The position numbers were made by a program, and so were the translations under genes. DNA of 64,000 nt from Gemmatimonadaceae bacterium (GTDB lineage Bacteria; Gemmatimonadota; Gemmatimonadetes; Gemmatimonadales; Gemmatimonadaceae), in assembly GCA_036273715.1 (NCBI GenBank), contig DASUHB010000038.1, positions 29,820 to 93,819 on the forward strand, written 5' to 3'. This document shows positions 17,865 to 26,530 of this stretch, one piece after another. The notes below the pieces were generated by a model. That model was not told where the DNA came from, ran no database searches, and saw only the letters and a program-made list of their open reading frames with translations. Each line of letters starts with the position of its first letter. The stretch's first letter is position 1.

Positions 17865-19786
17865 GCGGACTCACCACGCAGGAGTCGGTGGCCGAGCTGC
17901 GGCACGAGCTGCGCACTCCGCTCAATCTGATCATCGGCTACTGCGAGATGCTGGTCGAAGACGCCACGGACCCGGCGCGCCGCGACGCGCTCGACCGCAC
18001 GCTGACGGCCGGCCGCGACATCCTCGACCGCATCAACACCGCGGTCCCGCCGTCGCGCGGCGAAATCACGGACGAAGAGTTTGCGGCGTTGCGGCGCGCC
18101 CTGCGCGAGCCGCAGCAGCGCATCGTCACTGCGACGGGCGAGCTGCTCGCGTCCCTCACCAGCGCCGATGCGGATCCGCAGTTCGAGCGCGACGTGCGCC
18201 GGATCCGCAGCTCCGCCGAACGCTTGCTGACCGTCGAGCTGCCGCAGCAAGTCGGCCGCACGCGCCTAACGAACACGGGCGACCACCCGGCGCTCGATGC
18301 CGCGGTCCCGTCGCCGGCCATCGACTCGGCGCGCATCCTCGTCGTCGACGACCTCGAGGACAACCGCGCGGTGCTCGAGCGCCGCCTCAGACGGCAGGGG
18401 CACGACGTCACATGCGCAGCCGGCGGCCACGCCGCGCTCGCGATGCTGGCGCACGAGCGATTCGACCTCGTGCTGCTCGACGTCATGATGCCGGACCTCG
18501 ATGGCCTGACCGTGTTGGAGCGCCTCAAGTCCGGGCCGTCGACACGCGACATTCCCGTCATCATGATTTCCGCGCTCGACGATGTGTCGAGCGTGGTCCG
18601 CTGCATCGAGAACGGCGCCGAGGATTTTCTCTCGAAGCCGTTCGACCCCGTGCTCCTGCGCGCGCGCGTCGGCGCGTGCCTCGAGAAGAAGCGGCTCCGC
18701 GACACGGAGCTCGAGTATCTGCGGGAAGTCGGACGGGTGATCGAGGCCGCGACGGCGGTCGAAGCCGGCCGCTACGAGGCCGGCGCACTCGCGCAGGTGT
18801 CGCGCCGCGATGACGAGCTGGGCCGGCTCGCCCGGGTCTTCGATGGCATGGCCAACCAGGTGAAAGTGCGCGAGGCGCGCCTGCGCGAGCAGCTGGAGGC
18901 GCTGAAGCGCGAGATCGGCGTCGTGCGCGAAACGGCGCGCGACACTGCCCAACGGGAGGCGCCTGTGCTGGCCGCGGGCGAACTGTTCGCCAACCGCTTC
19001 GAGATCGCCGAGGAGATCGGCGCCGGCGGCATGGGCGCGGTGTACCGCGCGCTCGACCGCGAGCTCGGGGAGCAGGTCGCGCTCAAGATCCTGCGCTCGG
19101 AGCTGGTGAGCGACGCGGCGAGCGTCGAGCGATTCAAGCGGGAGATCAGGCTCGCGCGCCGCATCTCGAGCAAGCACGTGGTGCGGACGCACGACATCGG
19201 CGAGCAGGACGGCGTGTACTTCCTGACCATGGAGTACGTGCACGGTATCACCGTCCGCGAGCTGCTGCACACGCGCGGCCGGTTAGGCATCGCGCCGACG
19301 ATGGCCATCGCGTGCCAGCTCGCGTACTCGCTGGCCGCCGCCCACGAACAAGGCGTGGTACACCGCGACATCAAGCCCGAAAACCTGCTGCTCGACGCCG
19401 CGGGCGTGCTCAAGGTGATGGACTTCGGCGTCGCGCGGCCGGCAGCCGCGGCGAGCGGCCTAACGGAAGTGGGACTCCTCGTGGGCACGCCGTCGTACAT
19501 GGCGCCGGAGCAGCTCTTCGGCGAAGCGTTCGACCAGCGGGCCGATCTCTACGCCGCCGGCGTGGTGCTCTTCGAGTGCCTCACCGGCCGGCTGCCCTTC
19601 GAGGCGAGCTCGCCCGTCGCGCTGATCGCCAAGGTGCTGCGCGACACCGCGCCCAACCCCACGTCGTTGGACGCCGAGATCCCCGCCGGAGTCTCCGCCG
19701 TCGTGCAGCGGCTGCTCGCCAAAGACCCTGCCGACCGCTTCGCCAGCGCTGCCGACCTGGCGCGCGTCCTGACGGAGCTGGCCTGA
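17861..19786 (+). CDS. HisKA-REC-HAMP-Ser/Thr protein kinase fusion
   Basis: A 641-residue protein from GTG 17861. Residues 1-75 look like a HisKA dimerisation/phosphotransfer helix pair, with His15 in [11 protein letters not shown], but no HATPase follows. Residues 157-275 are a receiver (VVDDLEDN, phospho-Asp207 in LLDVMMPDLDGL, Lys in SKPFDP). Residues about 290-345 resemble a HAMP linker without any membrane helix, then a coiled coil. From about 375 a complete Hanks-type kinase runs to the end (IGAGGMGAVYRA, HRDIKPENLL with Asp503, DFGVARP, MAPEQ). This joins two-component and Ser/Thr signalling in one chain. The coding end carries a 14-base tandem duplication. Confidence 0.9.
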   Translation: MSGLTTQESVAELRHELRTPLNLIIGYCEMLVEDATDPARRDALDRTLTAGRDILDRINTAVPPSRGEITDEEFAALRRALREPQQRIVTATGELLASLTSADADPQFERDVRRIRSSAERLLTVELPQQVGRTRLTNTGDHPALDAAVPSPAIDSARILVVDDLEDNRAVLERRLRRQGHDVTCAAGGHAALAMLAHERFDLVLLDVMMPDLDGLTVLERLKSGPSTRDIPVIMISALDDVSSVVRCIENGAEDFLSKPFDPVLLRARVGACLEKKRLRDTELEYLREVGRVIEAATAVEAGRYEAGALAQVSRRDDELGRLARVFDGMANQVKVREARLREQLEALKREIGVVRETARDTAQREAPVLAAGELFANRFEIAEEIGAGGMGAVYRALDRELGEQVALKILRSELVSDAASVERFKREIRLARRISSKHVVRTHDIGEQDGVYFLTMEYVHGITVRELLHTRGRLGIAPTMAIACQLAYSLAAAHEQGVVHRDIKPENLLLDAAGVLKVMDFGVARPAAAASGLTEVGLLVGTPSYMAPEQLFGEAFDQRADLYAAGVVLFECLTGRLPFEASSPVALIAKVLRDTAPNPTSLDAEIPAGVSAVVQRLLAKDPADRFASAADLARVLTELA

Positions 19787-19798
19787 CGGAGCTGGCCT
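19771..19798 (+). repeat. 14-base tandem duplication across a stop codon
   Basis: The sequence GACGGAGCTGGCCT occurs twice in direct succession (19771-19784 and 19785-19798), with TGA of the fusion kinase spanning the junction. The first copy encodes the final Thr-Glu-Leu-Ala and the second is untranslated. It looks like a recent slippage or replication duplication. Confidence 0.85.
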
Positions 19799-19810
19799 GA
19801 CGCCGCGCGC

Positions 19811-21484
19811 CTAACGGAGGCCCGGCGGCGCGCCGGCCGCCGCCGCCGGACGGCCGGCGTGCTGGATGGCGCGCAGCTCAGCGCGGGCGCGCGTCGCGGC
19901 CGCCGAATCGCCGGCACCCACGGCCGCCGCGGCGAGGCCGCGCAGCGAGAGCACCCGCCGCGGCTGATGCGCGAGCGATGCCTGAAACTGGCGCTCGGCA
20001 TCGCCGAAGCGCCGGAGACCGAGCAGCAACTCGCCTAACAGCTCGTGCGATGGTTTGAGCACCGGCGGCGGTCCGAACGCGTAGGCCAGCGAGTCTTCGG
20101 CAGCGGCCGCCGACGCCAGCGCCGAAACCGCAGCCGCCGAATCGAGTGACTGGTCGCGCAGCGCGAGCCTCGTCACCACGTCGAGCTCGGTACCGAGGAC
20201 CGACAAGCCTTTCGTGTATTCCACATCGGACGGATCAGGAGTCTGCTCCGCTCCGATGAGCGCCACCACACGCGCACGTTCGCGCTCGAATGCCGCGCGC
20301 GCATCCGAGGCCGTCCGGCCGTCGCCGCGCCGCGCCGCTGCGAACCCGCGCGCGAACTGATACGACAGGCGCGGCGACGCCGCGCTGTCGAAATCGGGCG
20401 TCCACTGGATCATGCCGCCCGACCACGCTTCGGCGTCGATCACGTAGTGGGCCCACATCATCGCGGCGCTGCCGAGCGCCGAGAGATCGGGATCGAGATC
20501 GCGCATGTCCGGCTTGTACTTCGCCCGCGCCGCTTGCTGCTCGCAGCCCACGACCATCCGCCGTGCGTCGGCGAGCCGTCCCTGCTCGACGTAGCCGTAC
20601 GCCAGCCACGACTGGCCATGGCCGCAGTAGAAGTGCGCCACGCCGCGCTTCGCCGCCATCGCGTCCATCATCCGCATCATGTTCTCGTTGGCGCGTACGA
20701 CGTCGTCCCACATGCCTAACGCCATGAAGATGTGCGACGTCATGTGCTGCGCATGCGCCGCGTCGGGGGCGACGCGCGACAACGCGCGCGCGGCCGGCAG
20801 CGCCTCGGCCGCGTGGTCGGGATCATCCATGCCGTGGATCCAGTAGTGCGCCGCCGCCGGCTCGTTCGGATGTCGTGCGTACACACTCTCGGCGATGGAC
20901 GCCGCCCGGACGTACGTCGGCACGTTGCGCACGCCCTGGCTCAATCCCATGAGCGACAGCGCGTAGAAGAGCCGCGCCTCGTCATCGCCTGGATTCGCGC
21001 GCACCACGGCGGCCATGCGCTCGGAGAACAACGTGTCCCGCGCCGCCTTGGCGCCCTCGCCGTACAACGCATCCACGGCGCGCATGTACGCCCGTTCGCG
21101 CGCGGTTGGAGCGGCGCGCTCGCGCGCATCGGCGGTGGGCGCGAACTTGCCTAACGCCTTGCGGCCGGCCGCGGTGTCCTGCTCATCCCACACGGCGTGC
21201 GTGTAGGTCATCGCTTCGCCCCAGTACGCCATGGCGAAGTTCGTGTCGGCGTGCTCGGCGCGCTGGAAGGCGTCGGCCGCTTCGTCGTAGTGAAAGAGAT
21301 GCAGCAGCAGCACACCACGGGAGAATTCGCGTTGGGCGGCGGCTGATGTCGTCGACGTCGGGAAATCCACCGACCCATATCCGGCGAGCGTCAGGGCGCT
21401 CGACGACTGCGACTGTACCGACATGGCGGCCACACACGCCGCTGCCGATGCCAGGACCGTCGCTCGCTTCCACGCTGCGCGCAT
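19811..21484 (-). CDS. Exported TPR-repeat protein
   Basis: A 557-residue protein from ATG 21484, preceded by GGGAGG. It has an N-terminal signal peptide (AAWKRATVLASAAACVAAM), then helical repeats of TPR type with family-like segments EFSRGVLLLHLFHYDEA, AMAYWGEAMTYTHAVW and AAHYWIHGMDDPDHA. It belongs to a widespread but uncharacterised group of exported TPR proteins. The stop TAG sits inside a GTTAGGC motif (19809), and three more copies are internal. It is convergent with the signalling cassette and divergent from the next methyltransferase. Confidence 0.8.
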   Translation of the reverse strand: MRAAWKRATVLASAAACVAAMSVQSQSSSALTLAGYGSVDFPTSTTSAAAQREFSRGVLLLHLFHYDEAADAFQRAEHADTNFAMAYWGEAMTYTHAVWDEQDTAAGRKALGKFAPTADARERAAPTARERAYMRAVDALYGEGAKAARDTLFSERMAAVVRANPGDDEARLFYALSLMGLSQGVRNVPTYVRAASIAESVYARHPNEPAAAHYWIHGMDDPDHAAEALPAARALSRVAPDAAHAQHMTSHIFMALGMWDDVVRANENMMRMMDAMAAKRGVAHFYCGHGQSWLAYGYVEQGRLADARRMVVGCEQQAARAKYKPDMRDLDPDLSALGSAAMMWAHYVIDAEAWSGGMIQWTPDFDSAASPRLSYQFARGFAAARRGDGRTASDARAAFERERARVVALIGAEQTPDPSDVEYTKGLSVLGTELDVVTRLALRDQSLDSAAAVSALASAAAAEDSLAYAFGPPPVLKPSHELLGELLLGLRRFGDAERQFQASLAHQPRRVLSLRGLAAAAVGAGDSAAATRARAELRAIQHAGRPAAAAGAPPGLR

Positions 21485-21664
21485 GCGATGCCTCCCGCGC
21501 GAATGTTCATGTCTCGGACGCCGGCGGTGCGTGAAACCGAATATCCGCCTCCTCCTCGCGGATCGCCAGCGCGACCGACGCCGCGACGCGTCTATTCCTT
21601 GCTCTCGCGGACGGGGCGCGCGACATTGGCGGTGAGCGCCTCGCGTCACCGTTGGACGTCTTCC

Positions 21665-22396
21665 ATGCACGACTACACCGCCGAGACATACGGCGAGCGC
21701 ATCGCCGACATCTACGACTCGTGGTACGCCGCGTACGACGAGCGCTCGATCGACGCGCTCGCCGACCTCGCGCAGGCTGGACCCGTCTTGGAACTCGGCA
21801 TCGGCACAGGCCGCATTGCGCTTCCATTGCGGCGCCGGGGCGTCCAGGTGCACGGCGTTGATGCGTCGGCGGCAATGGTCGCGAAGCTTCGCGCCAAACC
21901 CGGCGGCGCGGCGATTCCCGTCACCCTGTCGTCGTTCGACGATTTTGCGCTGGACGAGCGCTTCTCGCTCGCCTTCATCGCGTTCAATACGTTCTTCGCC
22001 TTCCTCACGCAGGCGCAGCAAGTCCGGTGTATGGAGACGGTCGCGCGTCACCTTGCTCCCGGAGGCCGTTTCGTGATCGAGGCGTTCGTGCCGGACCTCA
22101 CGCGCTTCGTGTCGGGGCAGACGATGCGCGTGATCGGTGTCGACACGGGAGAAGTGCGGATCGATGCGTCGCTGCTGGATCTGGCGCAGCAACGGGTGAC
22201 CAGCCAGCACATTGTCCTAACGGAGGGCGGCGTCCGCCTCTATCCGGTCACGCTCCGCTATGTCTGGCCGTCGGAACTGGATCTCATGGCGCGCATCGCG
22301 GGCCTGCGTCTCGAGCATCGATGGGCGGATTGGGGGCAAGAAACGTTCGGGCGCGAGAGCACCAAGCACATTTCCATCTATCAGCGCGTGTCCTGA
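21665..22396 (+). CDS. Class I SAM-dependent methyltransferase
   Basis: A 243-residue protein from ATG 21665. SAM motif I is VLELGIGTGRIALPL near residues 40-55, followed by an acidic residue in VHGVDAS and motif IV-like AFIAFNTFFAF. The C-terminal half has the beta-sheet extension common in small-molecule methyltransferases. Substrate unknown. It converges with the PIN toxin gene with 15 bases between stops. In-frame codons upstream of 21665 lack good composition and were not used. Confidence 0.85.
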   Translation: MHDYTAETYGERIADIYDSWYAAYDERSIDALADLAQAGPVLELGIGTGRIALPLRRRGVQVHGVDASAAMVAKLRAKPGGAAIPVTLSSFDDFALDERFSLAFIAFNTFFAFLTQAQQVRCMETVARHLAPGGRFVIEAFVPDLTRFVSGQTMRVIGVDTGEVRIDASLLDLAQQRVTSQHIVLTEGGVRLYPVTLRYVWPSELDLMARIAGLRLEHRWADWGQETFGRESTKHISIYQRVS

Positions 22397-22411
22397 GGCG
22401 CGAAGGCCGAC

Positions 22412-22828
22412 TCAGGTGCGGAAGGGCGCCGTCGGCACCACGCGCAACCCCGGCACGCGCGCCAACTCGCGCTCGCTCATCGTCGCTACGCCGTAGCCAT
22501 GGGCCATCGCCGTGGCGGCGACGAGCATCGCGTGCGGCCCGATGAGCTCGCCCGCCGCCAGCAGGTCAGCCCACAGCTGCGCATGGCGCCGTGCTTCAGT
22601 TAGGCCAAAGGGCAGCACCGGCAGGAGGTCGAGCACCGACTCGGCAAACGCCGCCCGTCGCGCGCGCAGGCCGGCATCCGCCCCCCGATTCGCGCCATGC
22701 AGCAGCTCGGAGGCGGTGATGGCGGCGATCGCGACCGGCTCCTCGCCGAGCGACGCGAGCATGGCTTCGAGTCTGAGCGTGCCGCGCTCACCGGCGACGA
22801 TGATCGAGGTGTCCAGCACTACTCCCAC
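22412..22828 (-). CDS. vapC: PIN-domain toxin (VapC family)
   Basis: A 138-residue PIN-domain ribonuclease-like protein from GTG 22828. The acidic metal-binding residues are visible: Asp in VVLDTSIIV at the N-terminus, Glu in ASELLHGA, and later acidic positions near SERELARV. VapC toxins typically cleave tRNA or rRNA in a Mg-dependent way. Its start overlaps the 3' end of the upstream ribbon-helix-helix antitoxin gene by 10 bases, the usual antitoxin-first layout. Confidence 0.88.
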   Translation of the reverse strand: MGVVLDTSIIVAGERGTLRLEAMLASLGEEPVAIAAITASELLHGANRGADAGLRARRAAFAESVLDLLPVLPFGLTEARRHAQLWADLLAAGELIGPHAMLVAATAMAHGYGVATMSERELARVPGLRVVPTAPFRT

Positions 22829-23109
22829 GGCGACTCGACCGACGGCAGACCCGTCCGACTCGCCGCAATCCCTCCGGCCAGCCCGCCCGCTTCCTGTGAC
22901 GTCAGGTGCGGCAACGACGCCCATCGGGCAGCCGCGGAGCGCGCGGGAGTGATGCGGGCGGTATCGATGGCCGCGCCGCCAGCGCCCGCGACGCCCACGT
23001 GCGCCGCGACCGCGTCGCGCACGACCTGCGACTTGGGCACGCCGTGCGCCCGGGCCCACCGGGCCACGGCCCGGGCGAGCTCGCGCGAGAGCCGAAGCGT
23101 CAGGTGCAT
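22819..23109 (-). CDS. Ribbon-helix-helix antitoxin
   Basis: A 96-residue protein from ATG 23109, with GAGGG just upstream. The first 45 residues (MHLTLRLSRELARAVARWAR, then GVPKSQVVRDAV) are a CopG/Arc-type ribbon-helix-helix DNA-binding domain. The Gly/Ala-rich C-terminal part would wrap the PIN toxin encoded immediately downstream. It overlaps vapC by 10 bases. The promoter region carries an interrupted palindrome (23119-23145), a likely autoregulatory operator. Confidence 0.83.
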   Translation of the reverse strand: MHLTLRLSRELARAVARWARAHGVPKSQVVRDAVAAHVGVAGAGGAAIDTARITPARSAAARWASLPHLTSQEAGGLAGGIAASRTGLPSVESPWE

Positions 23110-23118
23110 GTCCCTCAT

Positions 23119-23145
23119 GTACCACAATGTACTGCATTTGTGCTA
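23119..23145. promoter_or_regulatory. Candidate operator of the toxin-antitoxin operon
   Basis: Interrupted palindrome GTACCACAATG (23119-23129) against CATTTGTGCTAC (23134-23145), with most positions pairing symmetrically. It lies directly upstream of the antitoxin start on an A/T-richer stretch, where ribbon-helix-helix antitoxins usually bind to repress their own operon. Confidence 0.5.
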
Positions 23146-23268
23146 CGCGCGCCACGCGAGGCCGTCCGGCCGCCGCGTCCACGCCGGCGGCCCGGCTGCT
23201 TGCCTCGGCGCGTGTCATCCGTACATACTCGCTCCTACTCCTTTCCTTTCGCGTCTCGGACCTCACCC

Positions 23269-26200
23269 ATGACACCGCTTCGCCCGCATCAGTGGCTGCC
23301 GGCCGTCTCCGTCGCGCTGCTCGGCCTCTTCGTTCCGCATACCACGCCGGTGCCCGCACCGGCCGGACCCATCGATCCTGCCTTCTATCACGGTCTCGTC
23401 TGGCGCAACGTCGGCCCATTCCGCGCCGGCCGCATCGCGTCCGTCACGGGCGCGATCGGCCAACCGGGCGTGTTCTACGTCGGCTTGCCGGAGGGCGGCG
23501 TCTGGAAAACCACCAGCGCCGGCACCACCTGGTTCCCCGTCTTCGACTCCGTCACCAGCGTCGCCGCGGTCGGCGCCATCATGGTCGCCCCGTCGGATCC
23601 CAACATCGTCTACGCCGGCACCGGCGACATGCCGACCGGCGGATCGATCAACCAGGGCGATGGCGTGTATCGGTCGAGCGACGCCGGCCTGACGTGGCGC
23701 CACGTCGGACTCGACGACTCGCGCCAGATCCCGTCGATCATCGTCGACCCGCACGACCCCAACCTCGTCGTCGCCGCGGCGCAGGGCGACCTGCACCACA
23801 AGAGCGACGCGCGCGGCGTCTTTCGCACCACGGATGGCGGTGCGACCTGGACGCGGACCCTCTCCATCGATGACGAGACGGGTGTGGAGAAGCTGGCCAG
23901 CGCGTTCGACCAACCGCAGGTGATGTTCGCGACCACCGACCGCCACTACAACGCGCCCGGCGCGCCCCCGCGCCGCGGCGCCGAGCCGGCGTCCGGACCC
24001 ACGGGCACGGCGCTCTACAAGTCGACCGACGAAGGCCTAACGTGGCACGCCGTGGACGGCCGCGGACTGCCGCGTCTCTACGGACGGACATCGGTCGCGG
24101 TCGCCGCACATACCAATGCGGAGCGCGTCTTTCTGATCGGCAACTTCGGACTCTATCGGTCGGACGATGGCGGCGACACGTGGCGTCAGATGGATTCGAC
24201 CGACCACCGCGTCGGCAACGGCCAGGGTGGCTACAATTGCGGCGTCTACGTCGACCCGCAAAACCCCGACATCGTCTACACCATCAACACGTCGAGCTAC
24301 ATCTCGACCGATGGCGGCAACACGTTCACGGGCTTCAAGGGCGCTCCGGGCGGCGACGACCCGCAGCAGATGTGGATCGACCCGACTAACGGAAAACGCA
24401 TCCTGCTCGGGCTCGACCAGGGCGCGACGGTCACGCTGGACGGCGGCGCGAACTGGAGCAAGTGGTACAATCAATCGACCGAGCAGGTCTATCACATCTC
24501 GATCGACAACTCGTATCCGTTCTGGATCTATGCGACGCAGCAGGATGCCGGCGCCGTGCGGACGCGGAACCGCGGCAACCTGGGCGAGATCACGCCGCTC
24601 GACTGGAGTCCGGTGCCGACGTGGGAATGGGGCACGATCGTGCCGGATCCGCTGCACCCCGACACCGTCTACGCGAGCGGCAACGGCATCGTGAAGGTCA
24701 CGTACCCGAGCGAACAGTGGATCAATGTGAGCCCGCAGCAGGATCCCAAGCTGGAGCTGCGGACGGGCTCTACACAGCCGCTGGTCTGGGCGCCGTGGAA
24801 TCAGCGCGAGCTGCTGGCGGGCTTCCAGTATCTGATGGAGACGACCGATGGCGGCGTGCACTGGGCGAAAATCAGTCCGGATTTAGGCGTGCCGCACGGC
24901 AGCGAACCGGCGGCGCCGCAGCCGCCATCGCGCGGCGGCCGCGGCGGCCCGCCTAACGGCGGCATCATCGAAACCATCGCGCCGTCCACGGTCGCGGCGG
25001 GCACGATCTGGGTCGGCACCAACAACGGCCTCATTCGCGTCACGCGCGACAACGGAAAAACCTGGTCCGACGTGTCGGTGGCCGGTCTCCCGAACGCGGC
25101 GCACGCGGACATCCAGACCATCGACGCCTCCCATGCCAGCGCCGGCGGAGCGTACGTCGCGATCGATGAGCACAACTCGGGCGACGACACTCCGTACTTC
25201 TATCGCACGCGCGACTACGGGAAAACCTGGACCAAGATCATCACCGGCCTCCCGACCGATCAGCCGAGCGGCAGCTTCGCGCACACGATCCGCAACGACC
25301 CCAAGCGCGCGGGCCTGCTGTTCGCGGGCACCGAGAGCGGCATGTACGTCTCGTTCGACGATGGCGACCACTGGCAGTCGCTGCAGCTCAACCTGCCTAA
25401 CACATCGTATCGGGACATCGCGTTCCACGGGTCCGATCTCATCGTCGGCACGTACGGGCGCGGGATCTGGGTCCTGGACGACTACGCCGTGTTGCGGCAG
25501 ATCACGCCCGCGATCGTCACGGCGAGCGCACATCTGTTCAAGCCCGACGACGCGATTCGCGTTCGCCGCAACGACGGCGCCGACACACCGTTTCCGCCCG
25601 AAGTGCCGCACGCGCTCAATCCGCCGGACGGCGTGATCATCTATTACACGCTCGCGGCGCCGCCTCGCGGCGACATCACGCTCGATGTGCTCGATGCGAG
25701 CGGCGCGGTGGTGCGGCACCTGTCGAGCGCGCCGATCCCGCCGCTCAAGGAAGCGTCCGATCCGCCGGAGCCTAACTTCTGGCTCGCCAAGCCGGCGCCG
25801 ATGCCGACCGCCGTGGGACTCAACCGCATCAACTGGGACCTGCGCTTCGACCCGCCGCCCGCGTTCGAGCACACGTACGAGATCAACGCCAACCCCGGCC
25901 TAACGCCGGCGTCGCCCGAAGGGCCGCTCGCGCTGCCCGGCGTCTACACGCTCAAGCTGACCGTCGACGGCGCCACCTATAGCCAGACGGCGACGGTCCG
26001 GAACGATCCGCGCTCGCCCGCGACGATGGCCGCGTTGCGCGCGCAGAACGATCTCATGATGCGCGTCTATCACGGCCTCGCGAGCGCGTGGGCCGGCTAC
26101 CACGCACTCGCGGGATTGCGGGCCGATGTCGAGAAAGCAGCTGGCTCGTCTCCGCCGTCCGACGTATCGGACGCCGTCAAGACGTTCGATGCGAAGCTCG

Positions 26201-26511
26201 ACAGCGTGGCCGGCAATCCGTCGGGGGGTCGTGGATTTCGCTTCGGCCGCGGCCCGACGCCGCCGCCCGACTACGTGCGCGTGAGCGGCACGCTCGTGCA
26301 ACTGCTCGAGGGCCAGGACAACGGCGACATGGCGCCGACGCCGTCGTCGCTCGCGGCGGTCGCGTCCGCCTGCACGGACCTGGCGAAGGTCGCGACGGCC
26401 GCCAAGCGCCTAACGACCACCGACCTTCCGGCGGTCGACGCTGCGCTCGGCCGTCATTCGCTCACCGACGTCGCGGCGCCGGCGCGCGGCAAGGGCGGGA
26501 GCGGGTGTTGA
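23269..26511 (+). CDS. Large exported BNR/VPS10-like beta-propeller protein
   Basis: A 1080-residue protein from ATG 23269 with an N-terminal signal segment (WLPAVSVALLGLFVP). The body carries many Asp-box/BNR repeats of the form SxDxGxxW (SSDAGLTW, TTDGGATW, STDEGLTW, SDDGGDTW, TTDGGVHW), predicting a large sortilin-like or xyloglucanase-like beta-propeller. The last ~200 residues are a beta domain followed by a helical tail. Such proteins are often labelled glycosyl hydrolase, but no catalytic residues can be assigned here. Six motif copies lie inside, mostly as Pro-Asn or Leu-Thr codons. Confidence 0.83.
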   Translation: MTPLRPHQWLPAVSVALLGLFVPHTTPVPAPAGPIDPAFYHGLVWRNVGPFRAGRIASVTGAIGQPGVFYVGLPEGGVWKTTSAGTTWFPVFDSVTSVAAVGAIMVAPSDPNIVYAGTGDMPTGGSINQGDGVYRSSDAGLTWRHVGLDDSRQIPSIIVDPHDPNLVVAAAQGDLHHKSDARGVFRTTDGGATWTRTLSIDDETGVEKLASAFDQPQVMFATTDRHYNAPGAPPRRGAEPASGPTGTALYKSTDEGLTWHAVDGRGLPRLYGRTSVAVAAHTNAERVFLIGNFGLYRSDDGGDTWRQMDSTDHRVGNGQGGYNCGVYVDPQNPDIVYTINTSSYISTDGGNTFTGFKGAPGGDDPQQMWIDPTNGKRILLGLDQGATVTLDGGANWSKWYNQSTEQVYHISIDNSYPFWIYATQQDAGAVRTRNRGNLGEITPLDWSPVPTWEWGTIVPDPLHPDTVYASGNGIVKVTYPSEQWINVSPQQDPKLELRTGSTQPLVWAPWNQRELLAGFQYLMETTDGGVHWAKISPDLGVPHGSEPAAPQPPSRGGRGGPPNGGIIETIAPSTVAAGTIWVGTNNGLIRVTRDNGKTWSDVSVAGLPNAAHADIQTIDASHASAGGAYVAIDEHNSGDDTPYFYRTRDYGKTWTKIITGLPTDQPSGSFAHTIRNDPKRAGLLFAGTESGMYVSFDDGDHWQSLQLNLPNTSYRDIAFHGSDLIVGTYGRGIWVLDDYAVLRQITPAIVTASAHLFKPDDAIRVRRNDGADTPFPPEVPHALNPPDGVIIYYTLAAPPRGDITLDVLDASGAVVRHLSSAPIPPLKEASDPPEPNFWLAKPAPMPTAVGLNRINWDLRFDPPPAFEHTYEINANPGLTPASPEGPLALPGVYTLKLTVDGATYSQTATVRNDPRSPATMAALRAQNDLMMRVYHGLASAWAGYHALAGLRADVEKAAGSSPPSDVSDAVKTFDAKLDSVAGNPSGGRGFRFGRGPTPPPDYVRVSGTLVQLLEGQDNGDMAPTPSSLAAVASACTDLAKVATAAKRLTTTDLPAVDAALGRHSLTDVAAPARGKGGSGC

Positions 26512-26530
26512 GCTCTCCCTGTGGCGCGCC

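Noticed and set aside
18266..19270. 334-codon minus-strand frame
   Set aside because: It is antisense to the HisKA-REC-HAMP-kinase fusion, whose motifs are unambiguous.
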